64,000 nucleotides of DNA from Symbiodinium sp. CCMP2592 (taxonomy: Eukaryota > Sar > Dinophyceae > Suessiales > Symbiodiniaceae): NCBI GenBank assembly GCA_905221615.1, contig CAJNDT010004935.1, positions 424,501 through 488,500 of the forward strand, in the 5' to 3' direction. Both the position numbers and the translations under genes were made by a program. Shown here piece by piece: positions 46,201 through 57,100 of the stretch (its first letter is position 1; each line of letters begins with the position of its first letter). The notes under the pieces were generated by a model, which saw nothing but the letters and a program-made list of their open reading frames with translations, was not told where the DNA came from and searched no databases.

Positions 46201-47826
46201 ACTTTGCGTCATCGTCTAAACGATACTTGTCCATGACTTTCTCAGCATCCGACAAGTCGGGCAGCTCTTCCACCTCGCCTTCCAGCAACTTCCCAACCTC
46301 CAAGACTCAAGGCAACACTTTCTCTGTCTCTCTATATCGCTCACTCGCTCACTAGCTTTGCTTTGCTAGGGGCTTGGAGCGGGAGCAGTCCTCCCACCCC
46401 GCGCGGGCGCGCTGCCCCATCGCTCACTAGCTCTCTCCCACTCTCTGTCTCTCTGCCTCTCTTTCTCTCTCTCTGAATGCAAAGGTTTTTCGGGTCTTTT
46501 CATCGCAACCGCAAAACGCCAAGAGCGCCAAGCAGCGAGCAGGGTGGCCATGGCATTGGCGCGTTTGCAATACTTCAGATGCTGCTCGACTGTGTTCAGA
46601 TCCTTATGCATGCGGTCAATCTCGTTCTCCTTCTTTCGCCTGTGAATAAGCTCCTTGGATGCACCCGTGTATCAACAGGATCGCGCGGCTCCACGATGAT
46701 AGCAACCAGGACAGCACTACAATTTAACACCATAAACACATGCAGTCAGGGCGAGAGAAGCAAACATGGCAACTACCTCCAGAACCACAACGAAGCTGAC
46801 AGCACTACAGCAACCCTAGAACAAAATAGGCTAGCGATGGACAGCACCACGCGCGCTGGACGGCGACGTTCTATGCCCGGCTTCTATAGAAAACAACTAT
46901 AGCAGCCTCGGTGCTGTAAGCCTGGACGCTACGGGGTCATCCAGCTTGAACTTTCGAGCCAGTCGTTCCACTTCTTTGGCTGGCTTCACTTTGCCGATGA
47001 AGCGACCGCTTTCCATCTCACCGATCTTGACCGTCAGCAAACCGGTGGGGCTTCGTGCTCTTTCAAGAGTCTCATACAACTTCTCGATGTCTTCTGCCTT
47101 TGTGTCTTGCCTCTTCTTCATAGTTTCGTTCAGTCTCTTGATCCATCTGTCCTCGATGTTGAAATAGTCCTTACATCAGCAGCAAGTCGCAGGCAGATTT
47201 CGCATGTTGGGCATTTGACCGGCCGTGGACTCCCAGCTTATTCAGATGTGCTAAGGCTTGGCAAGTCCGCTGGCGACAAATAAACTCAATTGCATGACAA
47301 GGCAAGCTTCGCAAAGCTCCTGTATCTCGGGGTCTATGGTGTCATCGTCATCGGCCAGAGTGGCCCCAGGCTTTGACTCCGCGGGACCGTTGGTCGCATT
47401 CTTCATCATGGTCTGTGTGAGCTGCCCGTGACGCATGTTCTGCTGCATTTGCTGCTGCATTTGCTGCTGCATCTGCTGCTGCATCATCATGAACATCATA
47501 GGGTTCATCATGGGGTTCATTCCGCCTGGCATCATTCCGGGCATTCCGGCAGGCATGCCCGGCATCGCACCCATGCCCTGCGGAGCAGTGCCGTTGGCTC
47601 CCGGAGCTGATGCACCGGGCGCGCCTGGCGCCCCCGCCGCCGGGCCCATCATCATGCCCGGCATTCCGCCAGGCATTCCGCCGGGCATTCCGCCGGGCAT
47701 TCCGCCCATTCCGGGCATGGTCGGCATTCCCATGGGAGGCATCCCCAGTGCACCAGGGCCCCCAGGCCCCCCGCCCGGCGCAGCATCACTGGGTGCACCC
47801 CCGGACGCTGGCACCATGGCATTCAT
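43249..47826 (-). CDS. Tandem RS-domain protein, copy C (eight exons, about 463 aa)
   Basis: Exons: 47826-47308, 47169-46915, 46653-46537, 46297-46096, 45665-45588, 45359-45331, 44500-44428 and about 43367-43249. The start is MNAMVPASGG with an in-frame TAG two codons upstream, which fixes the first Met. Exon 1 is 48 bp longer than in A and B because of extra GGMPGGMPGG-type repeats; exons 2-7 keep identical lengths. Modules 1-3 are conserved (KFKLDDPVASRLT, KYRLDDDAKSKLREI). Exon 5 reads KIARPLIDNEPLADPPERP, and the RS blocks are DRHRSRSRDRHRSRSRRRR and RSRGKRSRSRGREKSQ, ending SPGLWTLR. Donors are GC, GC, GC, GT, GA, GA and GT. Introns reach 1060 bp and do not resemble those of A or B. It is the most diverged copy and first in the transcription direction. 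The exon 8 acceptor is not AG|G and is tentative. Confidence 0.77.
46425..46475. repeat. CTCT-rich microsatellite in intron 3 of copy C
   Basis: CT-rich run with interruptions, next to a similar sequence at 46320-46350. Confidence 0.7.
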
Positions 47827-47899
47827 CGCCTACGTCAGGGCCCTTGCCCTAGACATCCTACCGCCGAAGGCAGGATCAAGCCGGAACTTGCAAACATGG

Positions 47900-49215
47900 T
47901 CCATCGAGCCTAGTCATATCCTATAACCCAAGCGGAGCCATGGAGCCTTGTGACGTTTCAGCGCGCCATTTTCCGGTCAAGCGCGCTCGCAGGTGACGTT
48001 TCCGCTAGCTGTCTTATACACGATGCGGAAGCTTGCCCCAGGCTTGCCCTCGACCTCAGTGTGGAGGCGCTTACGCCTTCAAAGGGGCTCCTATAGGAAC
48101 TCTCGGGCTTCATAATTAACGGAACGAACGGAAAGGCACGAACGGAACGCAACCGAAACGCTGTGGAAAAGTTGGGGTCTGAGCAGTCCGACCTTCTGAA
48201 GCCTGACACCAGGAGGCGCGGAACCCTGTGGATGCTTCTTTAAACCACGCAGTCATGCCGACGAGTCTGACTGGGGACTCTGGGCATGTTCTACAACACT
48301 GGTATCGGGATGCGACATCAAAAGAATTCTCATAGGAGAACAACTGTAAGTCATTCTGCCAAAAACTGGGCCTGCCAAAGTTTTCAAGTGTCCCAGCGGA
48401 TGTGTTTAAGCACAGAATTCAATTTCTCTATTTGCAAGATTTAGGAGCTTGGGGGCAGGAACACTAGGCCACAAAAGGAGTGGAAGCTAGACATCGTGCC
48501 AACAACAACAACTAAAGCGGTGGTGATCATGATGGTGATGATGATGGTGGTGCTGGTGGGTGCTGCGGTGGTGGGAGCGGTGATGACGATGTTGTCGACG
48601 ATGATGACGACGATGCTCATGAGACATCAGTTCTGTTTCCCATGGTCTAGGTTCAGCTTCAACAACAGCAAGAGCAAACATAACAGCAAAATCAATCACT
48701 GGATGCGAAATCGCAGGCGGAATAACACTGCCAGGATGACGAGAGCAGCTATCAAGTGATACTCTGATTAATGATATGCTACCAACTGAAGAAACGGACC
48801 AGCGCATGTAGCAACTGTGTGTTTCATCTATGCCCTAGATGCAAAACCCCCTTCCTTTGGAATTTCCGAGTCACCGCCCAGTTCCGGCCATGACCTGGGT
48901 GGGAGACATCTTCTACTAACAAGATGAGGAAAGAGTATGCTTAGACTTCGGAGAGTGGATGCATCATGAGTCTAGTCTAGGCCTGCTGGGGTTGTGGTGG
49001 ATAAGGGAGTCCAGATTGGGATGCGGTGGTTTCGGTATGTTCGGGCCATTTAATCTTGGGCCTACACTCTGAAAGCTTGGACCTTTGCAGCCCGGCATTG
49101 CTGCAGTCAATGTAGATCTGGAGCCATCCTAAGGCGTCGCCAGGCAGTTATCCGAAACAACCTTCACCAGCATCCACAACTATTTTCTATACAGTATCGT
49201 CAGTCAGTATCGTCA
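47900..49215. other. Upstream region of copy C; no gene recognised
   Basis: Contains an imperfect GATGGTG array at 48496-48620. No exon with supportable boundaries was found. There is no TATA-like element that I would defend. Confidence 0.45.
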
Positions 49216-49219
49216 CAAG

Positions 49220-49545
49220 CTTGTTGCTTCGGCGGGGCGCTGCAACAGAGCAAGACCGTAGGACAGCCCTCATGATGGCAGCTCGGAGAAATAGTGCGGT
49301 GAATGTGCCGTTGCTGCTGCAAGTTGGCGTCGATGTGAACTTACAGGATGAGGACGGCCGAACCGCGCTCATGTGTGCGTGTCATGGCGGACACGTGGAA
49401 GCGGCGCGTTTGCTTCTCGAAGCTGGCGCCGACGTAGAGTGTCGAGACGTTCTGGGAGCGACGGCGGTTGAGACAGCGAAGTGGAATGGATCGAGGGGAG
49501 CTGCTGCGTCTCCTGCTGGGGGCTGGGAGCTCGTTTCGAGGGGGA
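49220..49545 (+). pseudogene. Ankyrin-repeat protein fragment, frameshifted
   Basis: The plus strand after an ACAAG acceptor-like site reads LLRRGAATEQDRRTALMMAA, then VPLLLQVGVDVNLQDEDGRT, ALMCACHGGHVEAARLLLEA, and GADVECRDVLGATAVETAKW. These are about three ankyrin repeats with the D-x-x-G-x-T-A-L-x-x-A and GADV signatures. The next repeat (GELLRLLLGAGSS) is in a different frame, so a base was lost or gained near 49490. Ankyrin repeats mediate protein contacts. No other domain or flanking exon is evident. A one-base sequence error would restore it. Confidence 0.65.
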
Positions 49546-49868
49546 AGAACGACATTGCTGTCGAAAACGGCATTGACAAAAGAACGACTACAGCTTGTCG
49601 ATGGAGTACAGGTGTCCGGACATTCGATCAGGAGATCTCGGAAGAACGGAGTTTGGAAGGGTTCTCCTCGGGAAGAAGGAGGTGGGACGGCAGAAATGTT
49701 TCGTCTGCTTGTGTCTTTGGTGCCGTCTCCGGTAGACCTTCAGCCTCGCAGCACAGGCTGGCAGGGGATACATTCGAGGGCCAACGACCAAACTGTCTGT
49801 GCATCAGAAGAAGAGTGCACTGCAAGTGGAGTCTGGTGCTGTGTCTACTTCTTAGTTTCTCATTCCTT

Positions 49869-49930
49869 CTCGCTCTCTCTCTCTCTCTCTCTCGTTCTCT
49901 GTCTTTCGCTCTCTCTCTCTCTCTCTCTGC
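49869..49930. repeat. (CT)n microsatellite
   Basis: Two CT runs separated by GTTCTCTGTCTTTCG. Confidence 0.9.
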
Positions 49931-49934
49931 TTTC

Positions 49935-51490
49935 TTTTGTTCTTCTTGCCTCTTCTTCTTTTGCTCTTCCGTACATCGCTTGCGTCCAGGCTCTTTGTGG
50001 ACAAAGGGAAAGGGGTTCATTGGAGAATAGTGAATGGCAGGCGTTCTCCTGGAGACGCTGTGCAGAAGCTGTACATCCTCTCGGACGGCGGGAGGCCGAA
50101 ACCGGCATGAGCACCATGCAATTGAGCAAGCTTTGAGCAAGCACCTACGCGTTCAGGCCGGTCCGTCTATGTAAACCGTGCACAAACAGCTAGCTGGGCC
50201 GAGTCAGACCGACAGACAGACAGCCAGGGACACAGCCAGCCAGCCAGCAGGCAGGCAGGGCCAGCCAGCTAGCCGGAGTAAAGCAACTAAACCTAGACCC
50301 CGTCAGCAACGTCACACATGCGGAATTTCAAGCGAATGAGTAGAAAATCTCAACTTACTTCCTGAGTCTTCGTCCTACGGGGCAAGAGCTTCGCACCTCA
50401 AGGATCCGCAGAAAGGGATCCCTAAACCTTAAGCTGCCGTCAAACCCTAGACCCCAGTGTATTGAAACTCTCAGTTTCAGTTCCCTCTGAGAGTGCTTGC
50501 CCAGCGACCGGGGTTCTCAACCGAGCTGCGCTCCGCCTGTGAGAACCTCCCCGGCCTCAGTTGCTTACTGTAGGGGTTCAGGATTTGCAGGTGTTCAGGT
50601 TGAGGGGCTTCGTGCGTGGGCATGGCAAGGGTTTTGGCTTGGGTTTGCGTTTTCATGAGCTCCTTTTCCCCAGTTTCGGCGCCACACTCGGACGATCCAG
50701 GCGAGGCATGTGGTTCGAGGTCTGAGGAGTGAGACGAATCTACAGGGGATTTTCAGCTGCCGAGTGCAACAAGAGCTCCACCTAAGCTTTATCAACCTGC
50801 TAAATGGTGCAGCTCTACCCCTCCGAGATCCCTTTCATCAGATACAGCTTTTTGCCACCCGCCCAGCTGAACAATGTCGCACCGCAGGGAACTCGTCAGA
50901 ATCTGCAACTGTAAAGGATTCCAGGGAAAGTACGCCCTCCGAAGCGAAAAGCCCAACAGCACTTAGGGCTTGTGGTTTAGGGCGTTTGCGGCATGTGGAA
51001 GCGGATTCCTGTTGATGCACACCTTCAACTTGAAGACCTCAACAACAGCACAGCAGTGCTTAGCTCCCATTGATCTAATTACCGAACGAACGTGCCACCA
51101 ATTTGTGAACCCTGAAATATTGTATCCACCGACAACTTGGGCAACATATGCGTGTTACTGGTAGGACTGCTTCGGCTTGCAGTCTGCTTAAGTCTCTATC
51201 TGCGTCCGGGCATGTGCGTCTACGGAAAGCTCGGGATGCATACATACGTACCCCCACAGTGTCCTGCAGCATGTCGTGGGCATACACGTGCATTGCAACC
51301 GCCCACAAGCCCGTGCCTTCTCGACATGCAGACATGCACACTGTTAGGTCAAGGCGCATGTATGCAGTCTTGAAAACGTCACTTATGCAGTTGTCAAACG
51401 GTTCACCTGCTGCAACCATGCATGGCTTTGCACCTGCCTCTGAACATGAGCGTGCATCAAGGTCGGTCATGCTTTGTGTGTATCGACAAA
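49935..51490. other. No gene recognised; one dispersed repeat
   Basis: Short frames only. GACAGACAGACAG and CCAGCCAGC steps occur at 50205-50275. Dispersed repeat copy 3 lies at 50671-50736. Confidence 0.45.
50671..50736 (+). repeat. Dispersed repeat, copy 3
   Basis: AGTTTCGGCGCCACACTCGG then CCAGGCGAGGCATGTGGTT, colinear with the copies at 20587 and 23147 except for a one-base deletion. Confidence 0.75.
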
Positions 51491-51499
51491 ACCGTCTGA

Positions 51500-51660
51500 G
51501 GAGTTCGTACGAGCGGCTTCAGCACCACCACGGTTTCAGAGTTGCCGCCCGCGGGGAAGAGGCGCTTGTCCCAGCCTTTCTGAGAAGCCACCAACTCTTG
51601 GTTCGTGTGGGGTTCAGGACTCGGGAAGTAATTCATTCCTGACGACTTAATTGATCCCTC
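51500..51660 (-). CDS. Possible exon, unrecognised protein
   Basis: Minus strand after a GTCAG|GAAT acceptor: MNYFPSPEPHTNQELVASQK, then GWDKRLFPAGGNSETVVVLK and PLVRTPQTVLS. It has a protein-like composition with no family recognised. It lies 3' of LINE element 2 on the same strand but outside any domain expected there. Confidence 0.27.
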
Positions 51661-51792
51661 GACCTCTCCCTCAGCACCTAAACAAACCATGACAGTGTTA
51701 AACGACCGAGAATATCTCCAAAACAAAAGCAGCAGAGCTCGACTACTACGACTGCAACAAGCACAATACTACAAGCTCTCGTCTAGTATTGT

Positions 51793-51830
51793 TGCTACTA
51801 CTACTACCACTACTACTACTAATACTACTA
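51793..51830. repeat. (ACT)n microsatellite
   Basis: GCTACTACTACTACCACTAC-type array, interrupted by CCA and AATA. It lies on the 3' side of LINE element 2. Confidence 0.9.
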
Positions 51831-52378
51831 TTTTATTGGACGCTGAGCGAGCGGGCTCTGCTCATTGCGGGCGTGTGAGACTGCCTTTGCACCTGAACAA
51901 AGGTCTGAGAGCAGAAATGCTAAGGGCCTGGGCCTGAAAGCGCTGAAACAGGCTACCGTGAAGAGAGCTACCCTACAAGCTACCTCAAAAGCCGGTTCAT
52001 GCGTCTCAGGCGTGGGTGAGAAACCCTCCGTCACCCTCAGTGTGGACTATGGCGTCCCATGTCCACGGACCGATGATTGATGAGCCGTACCCCCTCGGGA
52101 CCGTCACTCAGAGTGCCTGTTGCGTGGCGTCCCACTCATGGTCACTCTCAATCAAAGGCGATGGGCCGTAAGGTCGCAAAGGTGATGAGCATGTGGAACG
52201 GCTGCTAGTGCTGTTATCTGAGGCAGCTCCGCTTTTGTGGGCAAGCAGATTGCATCGGTGAACGATGTGGCACACCCTGGCGGTAAGCACACTGTGCCTA
52301 ATAAGGCTAACCTTATTCGTAAGAGGCGTACTCCCCTCCAGAGGCCAGGCTTGCCGGCAATGGCTTGGGGGCCTCGGA

Positions 52379-52413
52379 CAACCCCCCATTCTCGAGCCGA
52401 GAATGGGGGGTTG
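52379..52413. repeat. Perfect hairpin 1 (16-bp stem, 3-nt loop)
   Basis: CAACCCCCCATTCTCG (52379-52394) and its exact inverse complement (52398-52413) flank the loop AGC. Confidence 0.9.
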
Positions 52414-52439
52414 CAAAACCTTGATTTTTAGGCCTCGGA

Positions 52440-52474
52440 CAAACCCCCCTTCTCGAGCCGAGAATGGGGGTTTG
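52440..52474. repeat. Hairpin 2, tandem near-copy of hairpin 1
   Basis: CAAACCCCCCTTCTCG (52440-52455), loop AGC, then CGAGAATGGGGGTTTG. Fifteen of 16 stem positions pair. Both hairpins are preceded by GGCCTCGGA. They lie about 280 bp beyond the USP stop codon, so they may be in the 3' tail of LINE element 2. Confidence 0.85.
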
Positions 52475-52751
52475 TAAAGCCGATTTCAGCCATTGGTCAG
52501 CTGTGTTGCTGACAGGCGTTGCCTTTCTGGGAAAGCAGCGAGCGTTGCCCGACTAGCATGACAGGTGTAGGCCGCTATTGCACACAAACGCTGAGTAGTG
52601 GAGCTACGTCAGCTGTACGACTTGAGCAGCAAAACTGAACAACAGCGTTCCTGCTCCCTGCCGTGTAGGCAGGTCGGTCCCACAGAGCCAGTAGGTCGCC
52701 CCCTTCCTGCAAGGGGAAGTAGGGGCCCCTGGCCTCAGGGGAACCCTCAGC

Positions 52752-54191
52752 TTAATCATCTGAAACTTGGACTGGCATAGGGCCAGCCTCCGCTGTGCGC
52801 GGTATTGAACCAAGTCGCACGAACAGCACATAGCAGCCGTGGCGTGCCTGCCTGAGATCTGAATCTGAGGCCTGAACCGACGGACGACCATCGTCCGTGC
52901 TGAGCCAAGGTTGATCGGGGTTGCTCCTCCAGAGGGAGCGATAATGTCCACTGTGCGGGGTGTCACCTATGTGGAAGATACAGGACTGAACCCATCCTTT
53001 CTCTAGTTGTACGGAGCCCGTCGGGGCCCACTGCGAGAGCTGAAGGGGGTGGTGCAGACCAGTGACAGCATAGCTGAGCTTGCGGCCTTCAACAAATCGC
53101 GCCACTGTGAGAACCACCAGTCGTTGCTGCCCTCGAAAGGCGGTGTGCACCGGCTGGCCAGACCACCGAGAGAGCAGCTCCTGAAGTGCATGGGATCCAC
53201 CTGTCGTTGGAGCTGGCAGCAAAGCGAGCGGACCTCCCGCATCGGTGACCTCAGTAGTGTTTACATCCCTGACTTCCCAGGGTCGTGCAATCGGAAAGGC
53301 GGTAATGCCTGCAAATAAGGCCACTAGAAACTCCGAAGCATCTTGTTGTTGGCCATCATAGCGCCAAGTGGGAGTAAGATGGCGAAGCGTGAAAGAGGCA
53401 GTCAGGGTGAAAGGAGAACCAGAGACAGAATCAGCCACTTCCTGATGGAGGGAGGTGCTTGCCCCTCCGTGCTCCAGCAAGATGCACGTCGGCACCAGGG
53501 CCGAAAGCGTTGAGTTAACATAGCAGTAGTTGGAGATGTTGCGCAGCGAGCGAGGAGCAGCGAGCGCGCCGTCCTTTGATTCTACTGTCCCTGACTTCGG
53601 TGGCAGGGGGCCTGCAGGCGTTGCCTGGCGAGTCTGGGGCGTTGCTCCAACAGCGGTGGTATCGTCCCGTGTGGGTGCGTTGCCTTGTGTCGTGCCAACC
53701 GCTGGCATGTACCTGCGTAACGGTCCGCCCTGGCAGCGGGAAAGTGCATGAACCAAGTCATAAAACAGAATCTGAAAAAGGATCGGACATTGTGCCGGAT
53801 GCTGCCTCTTATCCGTAACAGGCTTGCGGCAGCACGGGCAAGGCATGCCCTTGACAAGGGTCAGGCCTGATTTGCTGCTCTGAGTTGCAGCTGTAGCGCC
53901 ATGAGCCGCCCATTCAGGTTTGTGGGCCTGCCGGATGTGAGACTTGAGCTTGGTATTGTCCGGGGTCCAGAACCCACACAGCAAGCAATGTGACATAAGG
54001 TCCTGAGACTCATCAGATCGTCCGAGCTCCACAGCCGTGTGTGTTGTCAGAGTGTCATGCAAGCGCTGCTGCCTGGGATGCAATCTGGGCTGATGCTGCG
54101 AATCCAAGGGAGGGTGCGCCGCGTCATCCAGCTCCTGTAGCCTAGCTGGCTCCGAGCAGGCACCTGATAGCAAGTGGTCCTTAGGCCGCAC
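52752..54191 (-). CDS. LINE element 2 second ORF: zinc fingers plus USP-type deubiquitinase-like domain (479 aa)
   Basis: Residues 69-92 form a C2H2-like finger (CLLCGFW...HIRQAH), and 118-135 a C-P-C-C...H...C knuckle. A linker follows, then from about 215 a USP (peptidase C19-like) domain. Its Cys box is LRNISNYCYVNSTLSAL (catalytic Cys223, Asn218 as in L-x-N-x-G-N-T-C-Y), followed by the GQQQDASEFLVAL box (281-293), LVVLTVARF, the His box HSGHYRSLW (His416) with W429 and Asp433-434, and the end strand GCYVLFVRL. All triad positions are present. USPs cleave ubiquitin from proteins; here the enzyme could protect the element's proteins or RNP, which is inference. The ORF opens at GTG without an ATG near the overlap, so expression probably needs frameshifting or reinitiation from the upstream ORF, or a small indel has broken one fused ORF. 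Confidence 0.82.
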   Translation of the reverse strand: MRPKDHLLSGACSEPARLQELDDAAHPPLDSQHQPRLHPRQQRLHDTLTTHTAVELGRSDESQDLMSHCLLCGFWTPDNTKLKSHIRQAHKPEWAAHGATAATQSSKSGLTLVKGMPCPCCRKPVTDKRQHPAQCPILFQILFYDLVHALSRCQGGPLRRYMPAVGTTQGNAPTRDDTTAVGATPQTRQATPAGPLPPKSGTVESKDGALAAPRSLRNISNYCYVNSTLSALVPTCILLEHGGASTSLHQEVADSVSGSPFTLTASFTLRHLTPTWRYDGQQQDASEFLVALFAGITAFPIARPWEVRDVNTTEVTDAGGPLALLPAPTTGGSHALQELLSRWSGQPVHTAFRGQQRLVVLTVARFVEGRKLSYAVTGLHHPLQLSQWAPTGSVQLEKGWVQSCIFHIGDTPHSGHYRSLWRSNPDQPWLSTDDGRPSVQASDSDLRQARHGCYVLFVRLGSIPRTAEAGPMPVQVSDD

Positions 54192-57100
54192 ACTTGGGGA
54201 GCCCTCCTACAGAGAGGGTGTGGGAGAAGCCTCGAGGGACATATCTGATGACCGAGCCTGGATGCTTGCGGGCCTGGTGGGTGCGAAGACCGACCTCAGT
54301 GTCGAAGGCCTGAGCACACGTCGGGCACACGAAGGACGGGGGGGCCTCCTGCTGTGATGTGTCCTTAGAAAGTTGCTGCAGAACGTCTGCATAACTAGTA
54401 GAGAGTGCCTCCGCCTGGAGAAGCGCGCGCTGGGTTAAAGAGATGTCCCCCGCAGGAGTTTTCCGCCGTCGAGCACCTAAGCGCTTGACACGATTGGCCT
54501 GTCGCGCCTGCAGCTTACGGACAGGGTCCATGATCTCATGGGAGGCATAGAGGTCAGCCGTGGATATGTGTGTCAGGTGCGCTGGCTTGTTCAGGACAGC
54601 TCGAATTTTGCGAGCGTGCCAAGCCCGCAACAGTTTAGCTGTCTCTAGGGTCAAGCCCACATCCACCAATCCAGAGGCTACTGTGGCCCAGACAGTGCTA
54701 TGCCAAATGTGCAACCGCGATGCAGGCCCCGCCGTTCGTCTGTTGTGAACGAAGCGGCGTACCTGCTGCAATTTCACATTGCCCTCCTGCAACCGGAACT
54801 TGAGAGTAGCCTTCTCGAAGTTGGAGTAGGAGAGCATGACGCCGAGATACTTAAAGGACGTCACCAGCGGAAAGCCCTCGTGAGACTTGGACTCTCCCAG
54901 TCTCCACATCTTATGGCGGGTTCCGTCAGGCGCGGTGCGCCAATAAGTGTGCTTGGAGATGGCGCGTTGCGCCTGTTGGCCCTCGAGTTTGACCATAACA
55001 GTGCATTTTGCACCGTTGACAGCAAATCCATGGCGACGGACCAACTGCAACAATTGCTCAATCAGAGCATGAGCGCGATCCAGGTCCTCCATTGAGTGGA
55101 TGTCACGGTGAACCGTAAGGTCATCTGCGTAGCCCGTGAGGTAGTCCACCACGGCTCGAACCCCAACAAGAGCTATGAGCTCCCGGAAGATGGTGCCCGT
55201 AAGCATGGAAAAACGTGTGGGGGCAAGCTTACACCCCTGTTTAATGCCCGCAGTGGACTGGACCGTGTCCTTTTCACCCTGGGTGCGAAACGTGTAAGCA
55301 CTGCCAGCATGCAATGAGGCAACTAGGTCAATGAGGTCTTGCGGGACTCCCGCTTCCTGCAGTGTGCTAAGCAAGTCTGTTCTGCTCACCATGTCAAAGG
55401 CTTGTGACAAGTCTAGTGCAAAGCAGATGCCACCTACTAGCTGGGGACGAGTTCGTCCCGAGTGAAGCTGATGCCTGGTTCGTCGGGCCTCCTGGCAGTT
55501 ATTGCGTACCTGAGTGACATGACCAACGACCCTGCTCAAGGCATCTGAAAGACCGCGATGTGGCTGGTAGGCAAATTGTGGGAGACCCCGAAGATAGTCA
55601 GCCGTGTAGGGAGACAGCTGATCTCTACAAGCCCCCGCCAGGCCCTTGCCGTCTGGTCGAATGATGCCGAGGGGACGTAGATTGCCAGGCTTCGTGGCCG
55701 GCTTGTTAGGCTTTGGGATAAAACACAAGTCAGCATCCTTTAAGGGCGGCTGAAGTACCTCAGCAGCCGGCAATGGGCGTTGCCCCCGAGATTGCAGCGA
55801 TGCTGCTAGCGCCTCTCCCGCAGCCGCCGAGCAGAGCCGCCAGGCAGCCGCCGGAGCAGAGCCTTGCGGTACCGCCTTGTGCGGTCTGATGGAGCCTATG
55901 TGCTTGGCCAGCAGACCAGCCGGGATTTCCGGCAGCGAGTCCACCTGGTGTGCGAGTGGCGGATGTCTGGCAAAGACCTGTTCCACGTGGTCTCTAAGCA
56001 GGCGGAGCTCAGAGGTAGAGTCCAACAGCAGACCATCCGGTCCCTGAAGCTGTGCCTTAGTTTGGGGTTCCCAAGGTCGGAGCTTCTTTAAGGTCTTATG
56101 TGCGATGTAGGAATCGTGTCTGGCACACGCCTCATCGACCTCAGCCTGGAAAGCTCGGTGTCGTTCCTTCTTGGCTAAGTAGAGAGCCTGCTTATGCCAT
56201 CGATTCAGGTCCTCCAAAGACTGATCTAGGTCGGATAAGGTGGTTATGGAGTCCTCATGCAAAGAACGAATATGAGCGACTCGACTCCACATTCGCAGCG
56301 TCGCACGGTGCTGAGCAGTTTCAGGAGCTTGCTGAGGCCGTGGTTTGGGGAAAAACAGTGCAGAGGCCTCCAGCAGTACCTGATTAACTTCATCAGGCGT
56401 GTGAGTCCGAGAGGACAGACGCTGGCCCACCCAGTCTTGCATGCGACCGGCTATTGGCAGACCTGAACGGACAGCCGTCTCTAGAGCTTCCTTATGAAAG
56501 GTCGTGGAAGGACAAGTAGGCTTTGGCAGATTCCAGTGCTGGGTGGGTCTGAGTTGAGCCAAGACTGGAAGGTGGCCGCCCCTCTTCCATTTGCCGAGCT
56601 GAAGATCCTTGCACGGCCGAGACTGCTTTGCCAGGCCCTTGGCCGAGGCTTCTGAAGTGAGCAGGAAGTCAATTTGTGATCCCTGACCATTCAGGAAGAA
56701 AGTGTGACCTGCACCACTAGACCATGTGTTAAGAGCTACCAACCGATGGGAGGAGACTAAGGCTTGGAACGATTCATCCTGCATCTGAGTTTGCTCTGGC
56801 TTGGTGCTACACTGACCTACCAGACCCTCCTGCGGGGTCAGTCGAGCATTAAAGTCTCCTGCCAAGAGAAAAGTATCTCGCGCTGGAATGGCCCGTATCG
56901 CAGCCGACAGATCGCGGAGCAGGTGTGAGCGGTCATCCTTGTTCTGCTGTGGAGTCTTCTTAGAAGACCAGGCATGTTGGTAAACCGCTAGTACATGCAC
57001 ACGAGCCCCAAGCCACGGGAAGATGACCTGAATGAGCCTTCCCCGGCGTTGCTCGCGCCATCTTATCTTCTTCTTGTCTATCTGCGGAGAGAGAAGAACC

